Shown here: piece by piece, positions 30,174 through 40,923 of the stretch
Numbering within the stretch: the stretch's first letter is position 1
Layout of the letters: every line of letters begins with the position of its first letter
Source of the DNA: Gracilaria domingensis
Lineage: Eukaryota > Rhodophyta > Florideophyceae > Gracilariales > Gracilariaceae
Direction of reading: 5' to 3'
Assembly (NCBI GenBank): GCA_022539475.1
Contig: VCMS01000138.1
Span: 78,479-142,478, forward strand
DNA length: 64,000 nt
Made by a program: the position numbers and the translations under genes
The notes under the pieces: model-generated
Seen by the model: only the letters and a program-made list of their open reading frames with translations
Told to the model about the DNA's origin: nothing
Database searches by the model: none

Positions 30174-32243
30174 TCGAGCTATGCACGCTAACTGTCACAT
30201 GTCTGAATTGAAGCGCTGCAAACCCCGAATACACTCCTGTACCCTTGTAAAAGAGTATCCAAACCGCTTGTCCGTACCAAACGCAAAATTCTCTACTGCG
30301 CCACGGTACCGAGCTCATTTCCAGTCGTAATGCAACTGCGGACGTGAAAACGTTATCGTCAGCTCACTCAAGTCCAAGGTCGTCAAACAGCAATGGGCAA
30401 CATTAACAATGCGAAAAACGCATCAACGGAAGGTTCGTTTAAGAATCCACCTCATCTTTCGCCGCCTTCTGATTCCGCGATGGGCTGCAGTAACGAAGAT
30501 TCTCACGAAGATTGGGCTCTCAAATCCCACAACCGCTCCCAGAATCATTCAAAACCTTTTTCCTTCTGTTTTTCACCTTTCTCCTCTCCTTCACGGCTGC
30601 ATCGCCCGTGTCTTCCGGCAGAAGCGGCTCTACCGTAATGCCTGTCACAGTGAAAGTGACGAAGTGAGGGAGATTCAGAAATTAATCGGGAAGGAAAAGA
30701 AGTAGACGCGGATGTGAAAAGCTTTGGCGAGCAAGAAAAGAATTGGAGCTCGAATTGGAGCTCACGCAACGTGAATCTCGTCGCTCTCGCTGTTCACGAC
30801 GGTACGAATTGGGAGAGCTTGAACCAATTTTTCAGCCGTTCAAGCGCCTGCGCGTTGAGTGCATCCGTTTCGGGTTCCTGTCGTCGTCTTGCTCATCTGC
30901 AACTCAACGTTAGCCTTCTTCCACTTTTTATGCGCTCACCTTGACAATGTTTCAATCAGTTGACCTACTTGATGCCGCAACGGTGTTTGGAATGGCTGTC
31001 ATGCTTTTTGGAAAGTCTCCAGGTCTGGAAACATTTGGCACACTCCTGGATTGCGCTCATTATAAACATTGTCTAAAACTATATGTATCACTAGAGAAAA
31101 CCATAGCACCAAGAGGCCAATACACTCGATAATGGCCCGATAGAGTGCTGGGTTTTCTAGTGAAAGAGCGTTTCTTTCAACAGAAACGCTCTGCAGTATG
31201 TAGGAATTAGACTACTGCGCCCGTATTAGAGAGAGAGAGAATACACTCGATAAATGGTGAAAGAAAGGGAAATCGCAATATCAACGCGAATGTTTCCGCC
31301 TTTTGCGGCTTAATGGACGTTTCCATGGTAGCAAAATCATTTGAAGGATGCATCATGAGAAGGGAAAGCCGCTCCAAGCCCCACAACGCAACCGAGACGC
31401 CAGCTAATGGATCCAGTTCTACTGATGATCAACAGCCGTGCGTCGGAGACGAGTTGCGGGGCCTCTGGAACAACGCATAGCGGACAATGAAGCGCCAGAC
31501 TGTGAGCTCCCGAATAGGAGTGCGAGACGGCGCCGAGTCAAATACTAACATTGCGGCAGGCGAGGACAAACTCGTCAAGAGTGTTGGCATTTTAGGAGAG
31601 GAGGCAGTAGATGAGCGTTCTCAGCAAGACTAGTCTTCTAGTAGGTATTTAACTAAACAAACATGTGTATCGAATGTCCTTTGGGACGAGAGTTTGGGAC
31701 TGACTGAGAATGTAGAGTTTTGATCTAACATACATTTAGGCTTACGTACAAAAGATCTTGAGAAGATTCCCATGTTTTATACCCTTGTTATTATCCCTTC
31801 CTCATTGCTTTGATCCAGGAATCAATACTTTTCCCTCCCTCCCTCCTTACCAAGAATACAACTTCTACACTCCTGCGCAAAACAAACCTAATACAAAACG
31901 CCCGCGGTCGGAAACACCTAAGATATCTAATATTTCTCATCGTAGTCCAGTAAGTGTAGTACGGCTACGTCGTTCTGGTCAGTGGCTGCGATGTAGAGGT
32001 ATAATAGGTCGTTGGGTCTTGAGCAAACCCATGCGTAGGAGCGGAATTAGCTCCATCGTTTCCATAAATCACACACTAATTGTACACAAATCCTTCTCTG
32101 CACTTCGTCAGCACATTCATCTCTGACGATTCTGGAACCAACATTTGTCAGCGCTAGAAGCTGGTATAGTTGCCCGACGCCCCTAGAAGATGAAGTCACC
32201 TCCCTCCAGTATCGTATCACGAGAACGACGCCATTGCCACCCG
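30174..32243. other. Intergenic; possible old element remnants
   Basis: About 2.1 kb. Short overlapping ORFs (30409-30705, 30714-30944, 30941-31132, 31758-32126) have no recognisable domains and I do not call them. A strong hairpin at 31165-31192 lies between two copies of AATACACTCGATAA (31119 and 31240). A GA microsatellite sits near 31229-31240. Confidence 0.45.
31119..31257. repeat. Hairpin flanked by 14-bp direct repeats
   Basis: AATACACTCGATAA occurs at 31119 and again at 31240. Between them is a perfect 11-bp stem (AGAGCGTTTCT, loop TTCAAC) at 31165-31192. This could be a small mobile-element footprint or a regulatory RNA hairpin. Confidence 0.6.
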
Positions 32244-33626
32244 TCACAACATGCCAATAATGACGCTCGAAATCGATAGTAACGATAACAACCCTGCAGC
32301 CACGGCAATACCTCCTACTGAGGCGTCTTCGTTTCTCACTACGATCACCACCAGCGCGGATATCATCTCCAGAAACTCCTCCGCTGACTCATTAAAAATA
32401 GGCAGTATTGCCAGCTCGTTTCCTGCGCCTATCACTTCAACAGCAAATGTTTCAACGTGATTCCTCGCAGCTATTTCTTGTTGTAACAGGAAGTAAATTG
32501 GAATGTTCTCAATGGCTAACTCCCCCAGAATCAGAAACATGAGCGCCACACGAAATGGAAGCTTTCTTCGCCAGTTTCCGGCGGCTTTTATCTTGGTGCT
32601 TAGTTTTCTTGCCATTCCGAACCATTCGAAGGCCAGTACGGCAGTTAGAGCTGACGTTATGGTCAAGAATATTTCGCTGCGCCTCGCAGGAGTCTCTGCC
32701 AAATCAGATAGAATAGCTGCGTTGAGAGTTGTACCGATTTCTTCTTCCACTCTTGCCATCATGCGTCGTTCCAGATCACTTAGTCCTCTCGAAACAGTGC
32801 CGCATTCATCAACAGCGTTAACTAGGCGAAGCGATCTCAGAACTTCTCCCTGTACTAGTTGTTCACCGCGCCTGGGGAATATTCCTTTGCCAATTGGTGA
32901 TTGCGCTTCGAGAAGATTCTCTGAAAACCAGTCTGTGCCTGGCCTGTTGTTTCCTACTTCGCCATTCTCGAACTCGGATGCGTTGGCGATGGGCGACTCC
33001 GCAGTCTCTGCAAGCACCACGAAGTTGTTAATATTGCGCATTTGTGGTGGAGCAGCCGATGTGTCCTGGAAAACGGCGTTTAGCTGGGTACAGTTGCGCT
33101 CGCACCAGCATGCTTGTGTGCCGGTGCGAGCCGGTAGGTTGCTGTTGTTATCGTCTCCAATAAGCAGCAATGTCCCCAAGTTAGGATCGCACCTATCCTC
33201 CAGCGATTGCTGGGTTTGGTCTCCTGAAACAAATGAGATACAAAGAGAGTGGCGGTTTGGGCTATCCGCCCTAGCGAACTTTTCTGTGGCGCATGTCACA
33301 AGATGCGCCAACGCAGCTCCTGAACGCTCTTCGTTTTGCGCCGAAGACCACATATAAGACTGTGAATTATGACGGCGATTGAAAAGTTCGTCAAAGAAGG
33401 CAGAAGGGCGGTCGTCGAAGAGCTCATTCGGTAGGCGTCGAGATGACGCTGTGGCAAACTTGACTGTACTCGGAGCGCCGTCCTCTCCTGCAATGGAGGC
33501 GCTGACGGCAATTTCAGATGCAGCGTTCAAAGTGGAAGCGCTAGTGTTGAATATGCATTCGCTAGAAATAACGGTGTTCGAGAAGCAAGCAACCGCTAAT
33601 ACGAGCAGAAGCCAAGGAACCCACAT
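32244..33626 (-). CDS. Hypothetical secretory-pathway membrane protein
   Basis: 460 residues from the ATG at 33626, which opens a signal peptide (MWVPWLLLVLAVACFSNTVIS); the first in-frame ATG (33653) would add nine residues. A luminal/extracellular Ser/Asn-rich part with several Cys and N-glycosylation sequons (about 25-310) is followed by three or four hydrophobic spans: near TITSALTAVLAFEWFG, FRVALMFLILGELAI, EMISALVVIVV and AVAAGLLSLLSISSVIIGML, which ends the protein. I do not recognise the family; orthologues in related algae would be needed to assign a role. Confidence 0.55.
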   Translation of the reverse strand: MWVPWLLLVLAVACFSNTVISSECIFNTSASTLNAASEIAVSASIAGEDGAPSTVKFATASSRRLPNELFDDRPSAFFDELFNRRHNSQSYMWSSAQNEERSGAALAHLVTCATEKFARADSPNRHSLCISFVSGDQTQQSLEDRCDPNLGTLLLIGDDNNSNLPARTGTQACWCERNCTQLNAVFQDTSAAPPQMRNINNFVVLAETAESPIANASEFENGEVGNNRPGTDWFSENLLEAQSPIGKGIFPRRGEQLVQGEVLRSLRLVNAVDECGTVSRGLSDLERRMMARVEEEIGTTLNAAILSDLAETPARRSEIFLTITSALTAVLAFEWFGMARKLSTKIKAAGNWRRKLPFRVALMFLILGELAIENIPIYFLLQQEIAARNHVETFAVEVIGAGNELAILPIFNESAEEFLEMISALVVIVVRNEDASVGGIAVAAGLLSLLSISSVIIGML

Positions 33627-34760
33627 GATTGGTTGGGGTGAGGAAGAGCACACAAGAACTATAGGGGAAAAGTCTTGCTGATAATGAAGAGTTGAACATA
33701 AGCAGAAGCCAGGGAAGCGGCTAAATAAGAAACACGCAAGTGCAACGGTGGTGGTCCGGTGCGTCAGGCATGCGTGTTCTAAGCGGTGGCTGAAGGACGC
33801 GTTGCTGTGGAAATTCTAACCTGCAGCCTGGATGGTAACATGAAGAGATGCCGTTGGCTTGCGCGGGAAAAGCAAGGAGCATGGCCTTGCTATCCCATAG
33901 CCAAGATAGATAGTTGGCTCTTGAGCGTTCACAGTTGGCAGAGATCTTCATCCGGGCAAAGGGCTTGTCTCTAGCTCGGATTGGACGAGGGCAAAAAGTG
34001 TGGAGTCACCTCGTGAGGTGTTAATAAGGTTAACACTACGAGCAAGATGAAGGGCTGTGCAACGCGTGACGCAATGGGTGACGACAAGCTCGGCAGCATA
34101 GCAGCAGCCAGTGGAAACGACAAAATTGCTGCTTACGGCGACACTCGAAGCGATAACTTGGATCAAGTTGTCTGCGAACTTGTCATGGGGCAGCGATGTA
34201 GTTTTGTCAAAAAGTTGAGCAATGGGCAGCTGTCACTCTACGATGGTATCCAAAGGCGTTACAACGCCTGAGAGACGGAGCAATCCAGTGGAGACTCTCC
34301 ACTGGAGAGGTCCTTGGTCAACTCACGTAACTGACATTTGTCCATCACATCCACCCAGAGGCGTTCTTGATCCATGTACATGACGCTTTTCTTTTCCACG
34401 AAGCAAACAGACTGCGGGATCCTCGCAAAGAAGCGATGATCTTGATCAAGAGGGATCCTATTTCAAGGAATGTGCCATCGCGTGACTGCTTTGTCTGACT
34501 GCTTCCCGTGACAGCGGTCGCGCGAGTGGGCAAGCATTTTAAAAAAAACTTAACGTTTTCATGATCTGTACGCAAAACAAGCCTGCGAAGGGTAAGAGAT
34601 GATCTTTTGATCCCATGATGGGATCAAGCTGTCTGCGAGCGCGTGCCGCGAAAGCGCAGGCGAACAGCAGCAACCAACTTGGTTGAAGAACCATGCCTTG
34701 ATCCGTCGCATCCATCCAGCGCCGGGTGACGCCATCGCTCCGCTCACCGTCCCCAACAAC
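33627..34760. other. Divergent intergenic region rich in perfect palindromes
   Basis: No gene supported. It holds five clean inverted repeats within about 620 bp: 34007-34020 (CACCTC-GT-GAGGTG), 34018-34036 (arms GTGTTAA), 34285-34305 (arms CCAGTGGAGA around one C), 34440-34451 (TCTTGATCAAGA) and 34607-34627 (arms TTGATCCCAT around one G). The PUS7 frame stays open to 34683 but the first ATG is at 34761. Confidence 0.6.
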
Positions 34761-37520
34761 ATGCCCGTCACCGAGGCCGATGTGGCCATCACCGAGCGCC
34801 TCAGCGCCCACAAACCCTTCCGCGCCGTGCTCAAGCAAACCGTGGACGACTTCATTGTAAATGAAATCAGCCAGAACAATCACGTGCTCACGCTGTCCAC
34901 ACTGCCGCGCACCACTCCCAAGCGTCCACGTCCGCCGCCCCTGTCACCTTCGGACATACCCTTTTCTCAAGTCGATCAGTTGTTCCCGTCTCACGATCCT
35001 CCGCCATCTGCAGCGCTCTCCTCCGCAATCACTCAAACCAAATCATCCCATTCTTTCCCGGTGCTCAAAGACAAGGAGTCAAGAACGAAGCTGCATCAAT
35101 GGGTGCGAGAGTATCTTCCGTCCTATATCGGCGATACCCTGCAGACCGATGAGGGACAGGTGATTCGCATTCGTCCGCGCTCTGCGACAAGGCCCTGGAA
35201 ACGTCGTCGCAAGAATGGCGACGCCGGTGATAATACCTACGATCCAAGAGAGCATCACAACGACTATGAAGATTCGTTTCCGCGCAATTCCTTGGTTAAT
35301 TTCGTGCTCTGGAAGAAGAATCGTGATACCACAGAAGCGTTAACCTTGCTCAGCAAGGTCTTGTCAAGGAACGTCAAGAACTTTTTTTACGCGGGTACAA
35401 AAGACAAGCGTGCTGTTACCACGCAGCTCGTGCAAATACGTGGAGTGCAAGAACGGGACTTAGCGCGTGCCAATTCCAAATTGTTGTACCGAGACCACTA
35501 TCGTCCCTCCGTTCTGGTCGGAAATGTCTCCTTGGCCACGACTACTAAATCGTCACACCTTCGTCTTGGTGATTTGAAGGGCAATCGCTTTACGCTTGTC
35601 CTACGGGATGCCGAAAAGAACTGCGATGACAGCCTTGAGACTGCATCAAATAGCATTCGACAAGTGGGCTTCATCAACTATTTTGGTTTGCAACGTTTTG
35701 GATCTGGTGTATCCCCAACCCATGAAACTGGATTTGCTCTACTACGGGCGGATTTTAAAGAAGTCTGCCGTCGACTTCTTCTGCCGCTGCGAATTGGCGA
35801 GGATGAAACCAAGATGAATCCCGATCGAAAACGGTTTGTGCAAGCGTTGGACAAGTTTGCAAATGATGAGATCACCGCAACTCAGCTATTACCGGAACTT
35901 GCACCATGGCAACGTATTGAGCGCTCCATCGTTGAGTCGTTGGCCCATGATGAGAAGAAAGGCGTTTCTGTCCCAGACTACCGGAAAGCCTTCGGAAGGC
36001 TACCCAGGTTTTTGCGTATGATGTACGGACATGCGGTACAGAGCTATCTGTGGAATGTTATGGCGTCAGAACGAATTAGGCTCAGCAGGCCAGATCCGAA
36101 CCGAGAAAATATGCATGCGATTGAGGGTGACATAATTGCAGGAGCGGATTCGCCTGAAGGTGAGTTATCCTTCAAGACGAAGGTGCGACAGGTGACTAAG
36201 GAAGAGGAAAAGAGCAAGTCCATTTCCGTGCATCGCGTATTGATACCCGTACTTGGGTCGGAAATTCAAATGCCGTCTGTTCCGTATGCGAGTAAGGTGC
36301 AAAAAATACTTGAAGCGGAGAAGCTGGATTTTAAGGCACAGGCCAGGTCAGAATACCAGGTGAAAGGAACTTATCGTCGTTTGCTTTCAGTTCCAAAAGA
36401 TTTTGAATCCAAGTTTGTTTCGTATAGCGACAAGCGTGAAATCGTAGTACCGTCACAAGTTGAAGCTCTTGTGGCTGAGCTAAAGGACAGGAAGCCAACC
36501 TCGCCTCAAGCAAATGGTTCAAAGAAAGGCGAGGGATCAAATCAAGCGCAACGGATCGAAGACAAAATGGATGTCGAGAGAATGAATGGAGAGAGCGGAG
36601 TAGTAGATGATATTGCGAAGCAGTCCAAGGGGGAAGAACGCAAGACAAGCCCCAAAGAGCATGAGGGGGATAACTCCAATTGCGCAGCAAAGGAATCTTC
36701 AAAGCAAGGTAAAGAAAACAGAAAGGAGATGATGAATGACCAAAGGAAAGAAGAATCGAGTGCAGCTGAGACAGTTCGTGAAGACGCAGAGGAAGACGCA
36801 GAAATCCAGAATGATTCAGATGAGGGGATCAGATTTGAACCGGCTAATGTGTGCAAAGACGATAACAGCGCCCAATCAAAGGAGGAAGGAAAGGTTCATA
36901 AGAATAATGCCGGCGTTCAAATGGAGGGCGTGGGAAAGTATCAAGGGGGCGACCAGACGAAGGAAGCTAGCGAAGCGAAAGCCGTCAAAAGAGCAGGAAC
37001 AAGCAACAAGACACGCACCGGACATGGAACCAGCGCTGAAGTGGAAGGTGAACGAGGAACTGGAAGTCAAGAGCAAAATAAGGAAGGTGTAGACTGTAAT
37101 GCTACGGTCTCGATTCCGCAAGCGGTCTCCACAGCGGAACGGACAGGGGGTGACGGCGTCGGCGAAGTCCAGAAATCGGAGGGGAATGCTGTTCCAAGGA
37201 AAGTTGTCAAAGAACTAGATGACAAGCAAATGGTACTTGTAGAGGATGCTTCCCACGACAAAGCGGAAGACGCAAGCGGTGAAGAGGTTGTGCCTCATCT
37301 ACTCTCGGCCACCACGGAGGATGGTGTTAACCTCGACAGAGAAGCTCGAGACCCAAGCGTGTCTCAAGGCAAAGGAGACCACGGCGGAGGTGAGTCCCGA
37401 AGAGCTCTGGTAATCTCTTTTAGCCTGGGTTGTGCGGAGTACGCTACGATGTTGGTTCGTGAGCTAACTGGTAACGAAAGTTCAACAGCAGCGCAAAAGG
37501 CTCTAGAAAGAAGTGTATAG
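34761..37520 (+). CDS. PUS7: tRNA pseudouridine synthase, TruD/PUS7 family
   Basis: 919 residues. The fold is complete: an N-terminal PFRAVLKQTVDDFIVNEI segment; the catalytic loop FFYAGTKDKRAVTTQ with the nucleophilic Asp at about residue 215; the INYFGLQRFGSG motif; the TRUD insertion domain (about 300-400); and a return to the catalytic fold. A Lys/Glu-rich, probably disordered stretch of roughly 300 residues (about 575-870) then separates the core from its expected last strand-helix RALVISFSLGCAEYATMLVREL near the C-terminus. The family makes pseudouridine in tRNAs and other RNAs (U13/U35 in yeast). The gene has no visible intron. Confidence 0.85.
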   Translation: MPVTEADVAITERLSAHKPFRAVLKQTVDDFIVNEISQNNHVLTLSTLPRTTPKRPRPPPLSPSDIPFSQVDQLFPSHDPPPSAALSSAITQTKSSHSFPVLKDKESRTKLHQWVREYLPSYIGDTLQTDEGQVIRIRPRSATRPWKRRRKNGDAGDNTYDPREHHNDYEDSFPRNSLVNFVLWKKNRDTTEALTLLSKVLSRNVKNFFYAGTKDKRAVTTQLVQIRGVQERDLARANSKLLYRDHYRPSVLVGNVSLATTTKSSHLRLGDLKGNRFTLVLRDAEKNCDDSLETASNSIRQVGFINYFGLQRFGSGVSPTHETGFALLRADFKEVCRRLLLPLRIGEDETKMNPDRKRFVQALDKFANDEITATQLLPELAPWQRIERSIVESLAHDEKKGVSVPDYRKAFGRLPRFLRMMYGHAVQSYLWNVMASERIRLSRPDPNRENMHAIEGDIIAGADSPEGELSFKTKVRQVTKEEEKSKSISVHRVLIPVLGSEIQMPSVPYASKVQKILEAEKLDFKAQARSEYQVKGTYRRLLSVPKDFESKFVSYSDKREIVVPSQVEALVAELKDRKPTSPQANGSKKGEGSNQAQRIEDKMDVERMNGESGVVDDIAKQSKGEERKTSPKEHEGDNSNCAAKESSKQGKENRKEMMNDQRKEESSAAETVREDAEEDAEIQNDSDEGIRFEPANVCKDDNSAQSKEEGKVHKNNAGVQMEGVGKYQGGDQTKEASEAKAVKRAGTSNKTRTGHGTSAEVEGERGTGSQEQNKEGVDCNATVSIPQAVSTAERTGGDGVGEVQKSEGNAVPRKVVKELDDKQMVLVEDASHDKAEDASGEEVVPHLLSATTEDGVNLDREARDPSVSQGKGDHGGGESRRALVISFSLGCAEYATMLVRELTGNESSTAAQKALERSV

Positions 37521-37733
37521 CAGGAACGTTCACAGATAAGCGATAAATTTGTTCTAGCGGGCTAACGGTGTGCAGCAAGTGTGACAACGAAGCTCAGTCA
37601 TTCGCGAAGCGAGCAGGTTTGTCAAGACCAAAAGCGGAACAGAAGGGAAAGTGAGAAACAGATGTCGGTAGAATTCCGGAGTTTGTTGGCTCGCAACTTG
37701 CGACTTGATCACGTAGATACCTTCGGCTAATGT

Positions 37734-39059
37734 TTACAAGAGGTCCAATTCATCTAACGCAGAGTACACGGCTTCCATTTGTCGCTCTGTGCCCATGGAT
37801 ATTCGTATGCAATCCGTCAAACCAGGCGCGGTATAGTAGCGTATCAAGATGCCGCGATCAGCAAGTTGTTGCTTAATCTGCGCAGCATCGCGGCCTTCTC
37901 CAACTCGGCAGAGCACGTAATTCGATTGCGACGGATAGGGTGTGAGCCATTGATACTTTTCAATCTTGTTATAGAATATGTGGCGTTGGCGGACCACGCG
38001 GTCGACCTTCTCCAACAAATCATGTTTTTCCCTGATGGACGCTATGGCGGCAACCTGACCGGCGACAGACACGTTGTAAGGCTGCTTGATTTTCCACATA
38101 TGCTTCATGATTGGGAGAGGAAAGGCTCCGTATCCAACGCGCATGCCCGCCAGTGCAGCCCACTTAGAAAATGTTCGCAGCACGACAAGATTATCGTGAG
38201 AGGGAACCCATGAAAGCATGCTGACGTTGGCAAATTCAAAATATGCTTCATCGATGACAACCACTGTTGGAAGGGCAAGAAGACGCTTGAGATCATTTTC
38301 TGGCAATAAACTACCGTCCGGGTTATTCGGACTGGCGACAAAAAGAAGCTTTGGAGGAGCACGCTCTTCAGCGAACACACGTTCAATGGCAGTGATATCC
38401 ACCGCAAAATCAGAGCGTCTAGGTACGTTAATAATACGGGCGCCGTTTACATCGGCGTCAAACCTGTACATGCCAAAGGTAGGTGGACAATTGATGATAC
38501 TGTCGTCGGTACCAGGCGTGACAAACAGTCGAAACAACAAGTCGATGAGCTCATCAGCGCCGGCACCCGCCATGATATACTCCTTCGGCACACGGGCATA
38601 ATCCGCAATAGCGTCTCGCAAGAAAGACGACTCAGGGTCCGGATAAATGTGGAGGTACTTTGCGTCTGCAAGCGCGGTCGCCACGGACGGCGCAGGACCG
38701 AAGGGATTCTCGTTGGCATCGAGTTTGACAATCTCTGAAGGGTGGCGACCGAGCTTTTCGGCAAGCACTTCGTACGGGACAATGGGCGAGTATGGGGCGA
38801 TTTGACGGAGCGCGGGCCGGATAGATTCTTCGGGCGAGAAGCTCTTGGTGGGGTTCATCACGGCCTTCGGGGACAAGCGTGGCTGCACCGAGGGCGTTGC
38901 GGCGGGCGTGGAGCTGGAGCGGGAGAGCCGAAACGGCAAGCATGTCTGGAACGCCGGCGCAGACGAGATCATTGTGGAGCTGGCTCGGAGGTGCGTACGT
39001 GCTTGACGCAAGTGGTGATGCATTGAGCTAACGCAGACTGGGAGCGGATCAACCTTCAT
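37734..39059 (-). CDS. Histidinol-phosphate aminotransferase, plastid-targeted
   Basis: A fold-type I PLP aminotransferase of the HisC family: KLDANENPFGPAPSV, YPDPESSFLRDAIADY, MAGAGADELIDLLFRLF, SPNNPDGSLL, VIDEAYFEF, RTFSKWAALAGMRVGYG (with the PLP-binding Lys) and the C-terminal IRISMGT substrate-binding Arg. It catalyses the aminotransfer step of histidine synthesis, from imidazole-acetol phosphate and glutamate. The enzyme begins near PALRQIAPYSPIVPYEVL, so the Ser/Arg/Pro-rich 75-85 residues before it fit a plastid transit peptide. I start at the ATG at 39059; 39023 and 38972 are alternatives and the frame is open to 39386. It is divergent from IST1. Confidence 0.85.
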   Translation of the reverse strand: MKVDPLPVCVSSMHHHLRQARTHLRASSTMISSAPAFQTCLPFRLSRSSSTPAATPSVQPRLSPKAVMNPTKSFSPEESIRPALRQIAPYSPIVPYEVLAEKLGRHPSEIVKLDANENPFGPAPSVATALADAKYLHIYPDPESSFLRDAIADYARVPKEYIMAGAGADELIDLLFRLFVTPGTDDSIINCPPTFGMYRFDADVNGARIINVPRRSDFAVDITAIERVFAEERAPPKLLFVASPNNPDGSLLPENDLKRLLALPTVVVIDEAYFEFANVSMLSWVPSHDNLVVLRTFSKWAALAGMRVGYGAFPLPIMKHMWKIKQPYNVSVAGQVAAIASIREKHDLLEKVDRVVRQRHIFYNKIEKYQWLTPYPSQSNYVLCRVGEGRDAAQIKQQLADRGILIRYYTAPGLTDCIRISMGTERQMEAVYSALDELDLL

Positions 39060-39472
39060 CGGTCCGATAGATCGGGGGGGTGAAACGAAGTGTCGACGCG
39101 GCCGACGCAGCGACGTGGCCGCGTGGCCACGACGAGAGAGAGGCGCAAGGTGGTGTAAGCAGGTGAAGGGGAAAAAGCGGGTGTAAAAATTTATGGCGCA
39201 CCAGCCAAGGGGTGGCAACAAACTTGTTGGCGTGCTGGAGCGCACGTACCTTGCTGGCGCTCCGCCCTCAGCTGCACTTGCCGCGCTGGTCAACGCCGCG
39301 TGCGCCCGCGCTTTTAACGAGTCCGGCCGACACTCGTCGCTTCCTCGACAACAGCTCGCGCTCTCATAACTCACCGCGCCTTGCAAGCGCGCCGCTTCTG
39401 CACTTGCCTCTGCCCAACACCAACTCCCAGCCCCTCCCCCTACCGCCCACCCGCTTACGGTCGCCCGCCGAG
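39060..39472. promoter_or_regulatory. Bidirectional promoter region HisC / IST1
   Basis: About 410 bp between two divergent ATGs. An AT-rich patch at 39185-39200 (CATAAATTTTTA on the minus strand) is the only TATA-like element and faces HisC. The IST1-side leader is pyrimidine-rich just before its ATG. Confidence 0.4.
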
Positions 39473-40567
39473 ATGAAGGCCATGAAGGGCGCCTTTGCGC
39501 GCAAGCTCGCGCGCTCCCACGAACAACCCGCCGCCGCGCCTGCCCTCGCGCCCGCCGCGGCCGCCATGAAGGCCGCGCCCGTGTGGGACGCCACGCGCTT
39601 CCGTGTCCAGCTCAAGATGGCGAAGAACCGCATCGACATCCAACGCGGGAAGAAGGACAATGAGATTCAGGCCACTCGAATTGTCATTGCGGGCCATTTG
39701 CGCTCGCACAAGGAGACGCTGGCGCGCATTCAAGCGGAGCGAATTCTGCGCGAACTCGCGCAGATAACCGCTTTTGACGTCGTTGATACCTTTATTCAAC
39801 TGCTGCAAACGCAGAATAACGTGCTTGCCGTGCAGAAGGATTTTGATGCTGCTCCTCGCGACGTCAAGGAGAACGTCGCTTCGGTGGTGTTTGCCTCATC
39901 GAGAGTTAATGTACCCGAGTTGCAAACCGTGTGCGCCATGCTTCGCGAACACTTTGGCCCGGCTGTGATCGACCCATTACTCACGCTCACCGGCCCGAAC
40001 ATCAAGTACATCAACAAGATTCTCGCCATCAATCTGGAAGGCTCCACCCCTGATGGCTATCGCGTGCTGGAGGAACTCTCAAGTATTGCCGCAGAACATC
40101 AAATTAACTGGATTCCACCGCCAGAGGATATTCACCTCGATCAAGGAAGCGGTTCACGCACATCAGACCCAGGATACTATCGACCGGAGCGCTTCCCACA
40201 GGCCACCAACATTCCGGGCATGGCTGCACCATCAGCGCCACCATTCAATATACCGGGCCATAACCCGTACGACAACACGCACTATGGCGGCGCACCGTCT
40301 GCCCCACCGCCAGGAATCCCTCCATCCGCACCTTCCTTTAATCCGTCTTCTGGCGCGTCTGGAACATTTTATTCGTACACAGATCCTAATATACCTGGAC
40401 AGCCACTGAGCTACATTCCACCACCGCCGCCAGCGCCGCACAGTTCCACAAGTCGGAATGATCGCGGCCCTGACGAAGGCGGAGCATCGTTACCGAATCT
40501 CCCGAACCCCTCGTTTTTGAATGACGATGCACTGGAAGCAAGATTCAGGAACTTGAAAAAGAAGTAG
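39473..40567 (+). CDS. IST1: IST1-like ESCRT-III regulator
   Basis: 364 residues from the ATG at 39473. After a short Ala/Pro leader (1-35) comes the IST1 domain (about 36-200): WDATRFRVQLKMAKNRIDIQRGKKDNEIQATRIVIAGHLRSHKETLARIQAERILRE-type helices, here read in pieces, then VPELQTVCAMLREHFGP. A long Pro/Tyr-rich linker (about 210-345) leads to a C-terminal DALEARFRNLKKK that fits the MIT-interacting motif used to recruit VPS4. Role: endosomal sorting and membrane scission. The last ~78 coding bases plus the stop and downstream DNA are duplicated in tandem just after the gene. Confidence 0.85.
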   Translation: MKAMKGAFARKLARSHEQPAAAPALAPAAAAMKAAPVWDATRFRVQLKMAKNRIDIQRGKKDNEIQATRIVIAGHLRSHKETLARIQAERILRELAQITAFDVVDTFIQLLQTQNNVLAVQKDFDAAPRDVKENVASVVFASSRVNVPELQTVCAMLREHFGPAVIDPLLTLTGPNIKYINKILAINLEGSTPDGYRVLEELSSIAAEHQINWIPPPEDIHLDQGSGSRTSDPGYYRPERFPQATNIPGMAAPSAPPFNIPGHNPYDNTHYGGAPSAPPPGIPPSAPSFNPSSGASGTFYSYTDPNIPGQPLSYIPPPPPAPHSSTSRNDRGPDEGGASLPNLPNPSFLNDDALEARFRNLKKK

Positions 40568-40701
40568 AGAGCGGAAGGGTATATACAAAGTACATTTACC
40601 GAATCCCCCGAACCCCTCGTTTTTGAATGGCGATGCACTGGAAGCAAGATTCAGGAACTTGAAAAAGAAGTAGAGAGCGGAAGGGTATATACAACGTACA
40701 T
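40490..40701 (+). repeat. 106-bp tandem duplication of the IST1 3' end
   Basis: 40490-40595 and 40596-40701 are nearly identical; I count three substitutions. The first copy encodes the MIM1-like C-terminus, the stop and 28 bp of 3' sequence. The second lies wholly in the 3' untranslated region, out of frame. Few mutations imply a recent event. Confidence 0.9.
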
Positions 40702-40923
40702 GTAAAAGAAACATAGACGAAACAAATCCAACAAAAGTGTATAAACGTTCGAACGAATACAAGCCCCATGTGTGACAGTAGAGATTTGTACTTAAGAGAC
40801 GCAAATGTGTACAACAGAGGGAAAAACTGTAGTGATGGGTCGCTAGCGCTCCCCATCCTTGGTTTACTGCTACAAGAGAGAACACACTGAGAGACAAAGC
40901 TTTCGTACCGATACCAAGGGTAG

